Shown here piece by piece: positions 59,584-64,000 of a DNA stretch of 64,000 nucleotides. The stretch spans positions 185,829-249,828 of the forward strand of contig NZ_JALJRA010000006.1 in NCBI RefSeq assembly GCF_022968135.1, written 5' to 3'. The notes beneath the pieces are model-generated. The model searched no databases. It had not been told where the DNA came from and was given only the letters and a program-made list of their open reading frames with translations. The translations under genes were made by a program, and so were the position numbers. Each line of letters begins with the position of its first letter. Within the stretch, counting starts at the first letter, position 1. Origin of the DNA: Pseudorhizobium tarimense. Its GTDB lineage: Bacteria; Pseudomonadota; Alphaproteobacteria; Rhizobiales; Rhizobiaceae.

Positions 59584-60828
59584 TCATTCGCTGGTGCGTT
59601 CAACAACCCGAGCTGGCCGTTCGGTGAACGTCGGCAGAAGGCTCAGTATCCAAAGCACCACCGCAAATCCACTGAATGCTGCTCCCAGGACCGAGACGCC
59701 GGACCATCCGAAATGCGCATAGATTGCCGTGGCCGCGATCGCCCCAATGGCGCTGCCGACCGAATAGAAGACCATGTAGCCTCCGATCACGCGGCCGCTT
59801 TTCTGCGGGTGCAGCGCTACGATGACGCTGAGATTGGTGACGTGGACAGCTTGAACCGCGAAGTCCAGCAGTAATACCCCTACCAATAGCACCGCGATCG
59901 AGAACGGAAGGAAGGCAATCAGGCCCCAAGAAGCAAGTAGGACTGCCAGAGAAATTCCGGTCGTCCATTGACCGAACCCTCTGTCCGCAAGTCTCCCGGC
60001 GCAAGTTGCACCCATTGCGCCCGCCAGCCCAACCAACCCGAACAAACCAATCTGTGTGTGGGAGTAAGATAACGGTGGTGCGCTGAGAGGTAGGACCAAC
60101 GCCGTCCAGAACGTACTGAAAGAGGCGAAGATCAGAAGCGCCAGGACTCCTCGGAAGAACAAGGTAAGCTCCGCCAGATACATGCCTGGAATAGAGAATA
60201 GCGCGAGTATGTATGTCTCGGAGTTCTTTCCCACGGGTTGGCGTGGCAACACCATTAAGAGGATTCCGACCATCGCGACTGTGAGGAGCGCAGATGTCAG
60301 ATACACCGCTCGCCAGCCCCCTATATCGGCAATCGCCCCGGCGTAGGACCGGGCTACAAGAATGCCAGCTACGATGCCGCTGGTAACCGTACCGACCACG
60401 CTGCCGCGTTGAGCCGGAGTGGCCAGTGCCGCAGCATGGGCAACCAGTACCTGCACCAGAACAGCCAATAAGCCGACAGCGCCCATACCAGCCAGCAGCG
60501 TCACCTCCGCTCCTGCTGTTGCGACAACAACCAGAGCAGTCGCCAAAAGTAGCCCTTGGACGATGATGAGCTTACGGCGATCGATGATATCGCCAGACGG
60601 CACGATGAAGATCAAACCCAGCCCGTAGCCCACCTGCGTCAACGTCACGATCAGGCCGATGGCGGCCGACGGGATACCGATCTCATGCGCCATCAGGTCG
60701 AGCAAGGGCTGCGCGTAATAGATATTTGCCACACTCAAACCTGCGGCGGCCGCGACGATCAGCGTTTGGGCTCTCGACAATCCTTGTGCCTGCATTTCGC
60801 GCGCAATGTAGGTCAATTTCTCGTGCAT
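59584..60828 (-). CDS. MFS transporter
   Basis: A 414-residue major facilitator with twelve predicted membrane helices. The start SVANIYYAQPLLDLMAHEIG and the loop motif GDIIDRRKLIIVQGLLLATA (motif A-like) are typical of drug or metabolite exporters (YgaY-like). It is divergent from an HxlR regulator across a 100-base gap with a palindromic operator, so it is probably under its control. Substrate unknown. Confidence 0.9.
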   Translation of the reverse strand: MHEKLTYIAREMQAQGLSRAQTLIVAAAAGLSVANIYYAQPLLDLMAHEIGIPSAAIGLIVTLTQVGYGLGLIFIVPSGDIIDRRKLIIVQGLLLATALVVVATAGAEVTLLAGMGAVGLLAVLVQVLVAHAAALATPAQRGSVVGTVTSGIVAGILVARSYAGAIADIGGWRAVYLTSALLTVAMVGILLMVLPRQPVGKNSETYILALFSIPGMYLAELTLFFRGVLALLIFASFSTFWTALVLPLSAPPLSYSHTQIGLFGLVGLAGAMGATCAGRLADRGFGQWTTGISLAVLLASWGLIAFLPFSIAVLLVGVLLLDFAVQAVHVTNLSVIVALHPQKSGRVIGGYMVFYSVGSAIGAIAATAIYAHFGWSGVSVLGAAFSGFAVVLWILSLLPTFTERPARVVERTSE

Positions 60829-60891
60829 CCGTTGCCTCTGGTGATCTCGTTTCAGTGTCCCTTTGAGACCACTTGGCCAATCGAACTTCTA

Positions 60892-60906
60892 GTTCTAAGA
60901 TAGAAC
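60892..60906. promoter_or_regulatory. Operator-like palindrome in MFS/HxlR gap
   Basis: GTTCTA-AGA-TAGAAC (60892-60906) is a perfect inverted repeat. It lies 22 bases before the HxlR start and 63 bases before the MFS start, the expected place for an HxlR operator that controls both genes. Confidence 0.6.
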
Positions 60907-60928
60907 CAGTTTTACGAGACGGAGATCG

Positions 60929-61375
60929 ATGTCGATGGTGAAGCGCGTCAGCCTCTGGAATGCTGGTTGTCCGGTGGCACGATCACTTGATGCGATCGGA
61001 GATTGGTGGTCACTTCTGATCATCCGCGACGCTTTCCATGGAAAGCGTCGCTTTGGTGAGTTTCAGACTGGGCTGGGCATAAGCAAGGGCGTATTGACCG
61101 TTCGCCTGCGCGACCTTGTGCAGCGAGGGATTTTTGAAACCGCGCCGGCATCGGACGGCACCACTTACCGCGAGTATCTTCTTACCGCAAAAGGGCGCGG
61201 CCTGTTCCCCGTCATCGTCGCACTACGCCAGTGGGGTGAAGATTTCTTGTTCGCCGACGGGGAGAGCCATTCCTTACTTGTGGACCGAGAAAGAGGCGCA
61301 CCGATCGCGCGGCTTAAGGTCCGATCTGCCGACGGTCGATCGCTCGTCTGGAGCGACACCAAGGTGACAGGCTGA
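60929..61375 (+). CDS. HxlR-family regulator
   Basis: A 148-residue winged-helix regulator. CPVARSLDAIGDWWSLLIIR is the HxlR signature with the conserved Cys, followed by RFGEFQTGLGISKGVLTVRL and the wing YREYLLTAKGRGLFPVIVAL. The final 45 residues are a polar extension. It is divergent from the MFS gene. Confidence 0.9.
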   Translation: MSMVKRVSLWNAGCPVARSLDAIGDWWSLLIIRDAFHGKRRFGEFQTGLGISKGVLTVRLRDLVQRGIFETAPASDGTTYREYLLTAKGRGLFPVIVALRQWGEDFLFADGESHSLLVDRERGAPIARLKVRSADGRSLVWSDTKVTG

Positions 61376-61431
61376 TTCTCTTTGAATAGCCCCTCTTCGC
61401 CGCGTATGACCACTGATGGCGGAGCTCTGCC

Positions 61432-62067
61432 ATGAAACCTCCTGCCTGCGCATATCTCGCGACTCCAGCCAGGCGACCTGCGATACCTCGGCTCCGCAGG
61501 AAACGGGTGGCGTCAAGCGTCCGCGCTTCTGTATCGCTCCGCCTTCAACAATGGAGGCCAACGAATGGGTTTGCTCGAAAACAAAGTAGCTATAGTCACG
61601 GGCGCATCTCCACCTCGGCCGGCAGCGCGGCCGGGATCGGTCTTTTGATCGAGATCGTCCGTCAGGACTTCGGGTCAGATGCGGCCAACTCGGTCGCACG
61701 ACGCCTCGTCATGCCAGCCCACCGTGCAGGCGGGCAAGCACAGTTCTTGGAACGCCCCGTCCCGGCAGCACATCAGTCAGCCGTTGCTCCGCTTCTCGAC
61801 AAAATGCGGACAGAACTGCAGAAATGCTGGACGTTGGAGCGGATGGCGGCCGAGTGCAACATGAGCCTTCGGACGTTCGTGCGCCGGTTCACCGAAGCGA
61901 CAGGAGTTCCGCCGGGGGAATGGCTGGTTAACGAGCGCATCGAGGCCGTCAAGCGCCTCCTCGTCTTGCGCCGTCACACTATCGACGAGATCACAACGGC
62001 CGTTGGTATGGGGTCAGCGGATACGCTGCGCCATCACTTTCGAAAGCGCACTGGCGTAAGCCCATAG
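61432..62067 (+). pseudogene. Chimera of an SDR start and a GlxA/AraC regulator end
   Basis: From ATG 61565 one frame reads MGLLENKVAIVTGAS, the beginning of a short-chain dehydrogenase (Rossmann GxxxGxG site starting). It breaks at about 61605. From there another frame reads TSAGSAAGIGLLIEIVRQDF, ARRLVMPAHRAGGQAQF and a complete AraC HTH pair (TLERMAAECNMSLRTFVRRF; TIDEITTAVGMGSADTLRHH), which is the C-terminal half of a GlxA-type regulator. The amidase-like N-domain is missing. The two partial genes are joined exactly, so this is a deletion scar. Confidence 0.75.
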
Positions 62068-62271
62068 GCATACCAAAATCAATTCAGCGGACCGGATGCA
62101 GCCTAGTGGCCAGAGTGCATGGCACAAACCTGAGACCGATTTTGCCGCGAGGCGACGACGGCCTCAGGCCCGAAGCTGCCATTCAGGCCTGTTTGAGGAC
62201 GTCTGAAATGCGTGGCAAGCTGCCGTAGTAGAACGCTGATGCGACAGGCTACATAGCGGTGCCGAAATTTG

Positions 62272-63162
62272 TTAAACCATGTTATTGACGGGTCTCGTAC
62301 TCAAATGCGCGGCGATGAAATCGACAAAGACACGGACCTTCGGTGAAAGATTGCGGCTTGAAGGCCAGACCGCCTTGAACTCGACGGTGCCCGATGCCGC
62401 GCCATCGAGAATCCCGACGAGGATGCCCCGCTCCAGTTGTTCGCGCACGGCAAAGACGGGAAGGCAGGCAATGCCCTGATCGGCTTCAGCCATTGCCACC
62501 AACGGCTCGATGGCGCTCGCAACGGCGGTGATGGGAAGGTTCGTTGATCGGGCGAGCGGCCACTGCTCCAGTCGCCCAGTCGCGGGATACCGGTGGTGCA
62601 AACAGCGATGTCGGGCCAGATCGCTTATCGCGTCAGGGCATCCGTGCGCCGCAAGGTAATTCGGACTTGCGACTAAGCCGTAGCCAAACGCTCCTAAGGT
62701 TCGGGTCATCAGGCGTGAGTCCTCTGCCTGTCCAGTGCGGATAACGACATCGAACCCTTCTTCGACGACCTCGACCATCCGGTCGGTGAAGTCGAGGTCG
62801 AGCTGCACGTCCGGCCATGCCCGCATGAAGGCCGTCAGCACTGGCATCATCAGCATCCCCACAAGCGGAAGACTGATGCGGAGTTTGCCCTGCGGCGTTG
62901 AGCGGGACTGTGACAACTCCGCCTCGGCAGCTTCCACCTCATGTAAGATGCGGCGGCACCGGACCAGCAGCAATTCCCCCTCTGGCGTCAAGGCGACGGA
63001 ACGGGTGGACCGGTGCAGGAGGCGAACAGCAAGGTTGTGCTCTAGGCGAGCGATGGCCTTCCCTACGGCGGACGCGGACATGCCAAGCTTCTGGGCCGCG
63101 ACAGTGAAGCTTCGTGCCTCGGCCGCGAGAACAAAAGCATGGAGCGTGTTCAGATTGTCCAT
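62272..63162 (-). CDS. LysR-family regulator
   Basis: A 296-residue LysR protein. The HTH is FVLAAEARSFTVAAQKLGMS with SASAVGKAIARLEHNL, and the effector domain has LRISLPLVGMLMMPVLTAFM, DVVIRTGQAEDSRLMTRTLG and ADQGIACLPVFAVREQLERG. It is divergent from an MFS exporter and probably controls it. Confidence 0.93.
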   Translation of the reverse strand: MDNLNTLHAFVLAAEARSFTVAAQKLGMSASAVGKAIARLEHNLAVRLLHRSTRSVALTPEGELLLVRCRRILHEVEAAEAELSQSRSTPQGKLRISLPLVGMLMMPVLTAFMRAWPDVQLDLDFTDRMVEVVEEGFDVVIRTGQAEDSRLMTRTLGAFGYGLVASPNYLAAHGCPDAISDLARHRCLHHRYPATGRLEQWPLARSTNLPITAVASAIEPLVAMAEADQGIACLPVFAVREQLERGILVGILDGAASGTVEFKAVWPSSRNLSPKVRVFVDFIAAHLSTRPVNNMV

Positions 63163-63178
63163 CGTCTAGTCCCGATTA

Positions 63179-63193
63179 CGGACAAATTGTCCG
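63179..63193. promoter_or_regulatory. Palindrome between LysR and MFS genes
   Basis: CGGACAA-A-TTGTCCG is a perfect inverted repeat 17 bases upstream of the LysR start. The place fits an autoregulatory LysR site. Confidence 0.55.
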
Positions 63194-63271
63194 GTGTGTT
63201 CCGAATATGGGAGCCATTATCGCTCGTACAGTCGTCGTCTACCAGAAGGGATGCCACGAAAGGATTGACGA

Positions 63272-64000
63272 TGACCACCAGTGCAACAAACCTGCCCGTA
63301 GACCGCCTCCCGTTGACGAGCCTCCTATCCCTTGCGATGGCAGGGTTCATCACTATCCTGACGGAAGCCCTCCCGGCGGGGGTGCTGTCGCTAATGAGCC
63401 TTGACCTTCGCACCTCCGAGGCGCTGATTGGGCAGACCGTCACGGTCTACGCGCTCGGCTCTATGCTTGCGGCGATCCCGCTGACGACCGCTACGCAGGG
63501 GTGGAGGCGACGACCTCTGCTACTCCTCGCCATCAGCGGTTTCGCCGTCGCCAACACCATCACCGCGATCACTGACAGCTACGCGGTGCTTCTGGGCGCA
63601 AGGTTCATTGCTGGCATCTGCGCCGGTTTGGTCTGGGCGCTTCTAGCTGGCTACGCCGCCCGTATGGTGCCCTCCCACCTTCAGGGTCGGGCGATCGCCG
63701 TAGCAATGGTTGGAACCCCTCTGGCATTGGCCTTGGGAATTCCTGCCGGGACGGCTCTTGGCAACCAACTTGGCTGGCGGATCACCTTCGGGTTGATGAG
63801 CGTGATGACCATTTTCCTGATCTTGTGGATCGTAGCAAAGCTGCCGGACTTCCCCGGCTCCGTAGCAGAACGGAGGGCATCACTGCGTAGAGTCTTCACC
63901 CTACAGGGGGTGCGGACCGTTCTGTTCATGACACTTGCCTTCGTCCTCGCGCACAACGTCTTCTACACCTACATCGCGCCCTTCCTTCATGCGGGTGGCA
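63272..64000 (+). CDS. MFS exporter, N-terminal part (cut by window edge)
   Basis: 243 codons of a major facilitator with the first six to seven membrane helices (SLLSLAMAGFITILTEALPA; VTVYALGSMLAAIPLTTATQ; GARFIAGICAGLVWALLAGY). The motif GFITILTEALPAGVLSLMS resembles DHA1-type arabinose/chloramphenicol exporters. ATG 63272 follows AAGGATTGACG. The gene leaves the window at the right edge. Confidence 0.9.

Noticed and set aside
63370..63390. GGCGGGGGTGC as a possible attR trace of the tRNA 3' end
   Set aside because: Only a short GC-rich match inside the MFS coding region; the T-arm sequence is absent.

Overview
The window is chromosomal DNA of a Rhizobiales bacterium, probably Rhizobiaceae. 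The block rne - amiC - mrcA - prfB - nadK, the S1 domain of RNase E split by a long acidic insert, and the rhizobial character of the phage genes all point that way. No species can be named from the sequence alone.

Layout. (1) 1-8107, core chromosome: RNase E (cut by the left edge), a divergent cell-wall pair (N-acetylmuramoyl-L-alanine amidase and penicillin-binding protein 1A), release factor 2 with a programmed +1 frameshift, and NAD kinase. (2) 8280-8355, tRNA-Thr(TGT), with a tyrosine integrase pointing back at its 3' end; this is the integration site. (3) About 8438-55625, an apparently intact siphovirus-type prophage. A leftward early operon (9441-14827) carries recombination genes (ERF-type annealing protein, YqaJ nuclease, NinB, HNH nuclease). 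The immunity region (14.9-17.5 kb) has an S24/LexA-like repressor, a Cro-like protein and two clusters of four operators of the form TTGCCA-NN-TGGCAA. Two small genes follow the repressor in the position of lambda rexAB. A rightward replication block (16.9-24.8 kb) holds a RuvC-like nuclease, a DnaB-like helicase, a DNA methyltransferase and a DnaA-C-terminus-like protein. After a two-gene cargo cassette (24.9-26.3 kb) comes the late operon: terminase, portal, scaffold, capsid, connectors, tail chaperone with a -1 frameshift, tape measure, tail tip, fibres, endolysin and nested Rz/Rz1 spanins. Interleaved with the late genes are about eleven minus-strand genes that look like morons expressed in the lysogen. 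(4) 55.6-62.1 kb, an accessory, scarred region: a broken methyltransferase, a rifampin ADP-ribosyltransferase (arr), an AraC/VOC/membrane-protein cluster, a PAS remnant, a second ADP-ribosyltransferase-like gene, an MFS/HxlR divergent pair and an SDR/GlxA chimera. (5) 62.3-64 kb, a LysR regulator divergent from an MFS exporter cut by the right edge.

The most interesting candidates for undescribed biology are the lower-GC pair at 24895-26324 (soluble protein plus four-helix membrane protein) and the rex-like pair at 15427-16045. I could not find a matching attR by eye, so the right prophage boundary is open. All functions are read from sequence patterns without database searches.
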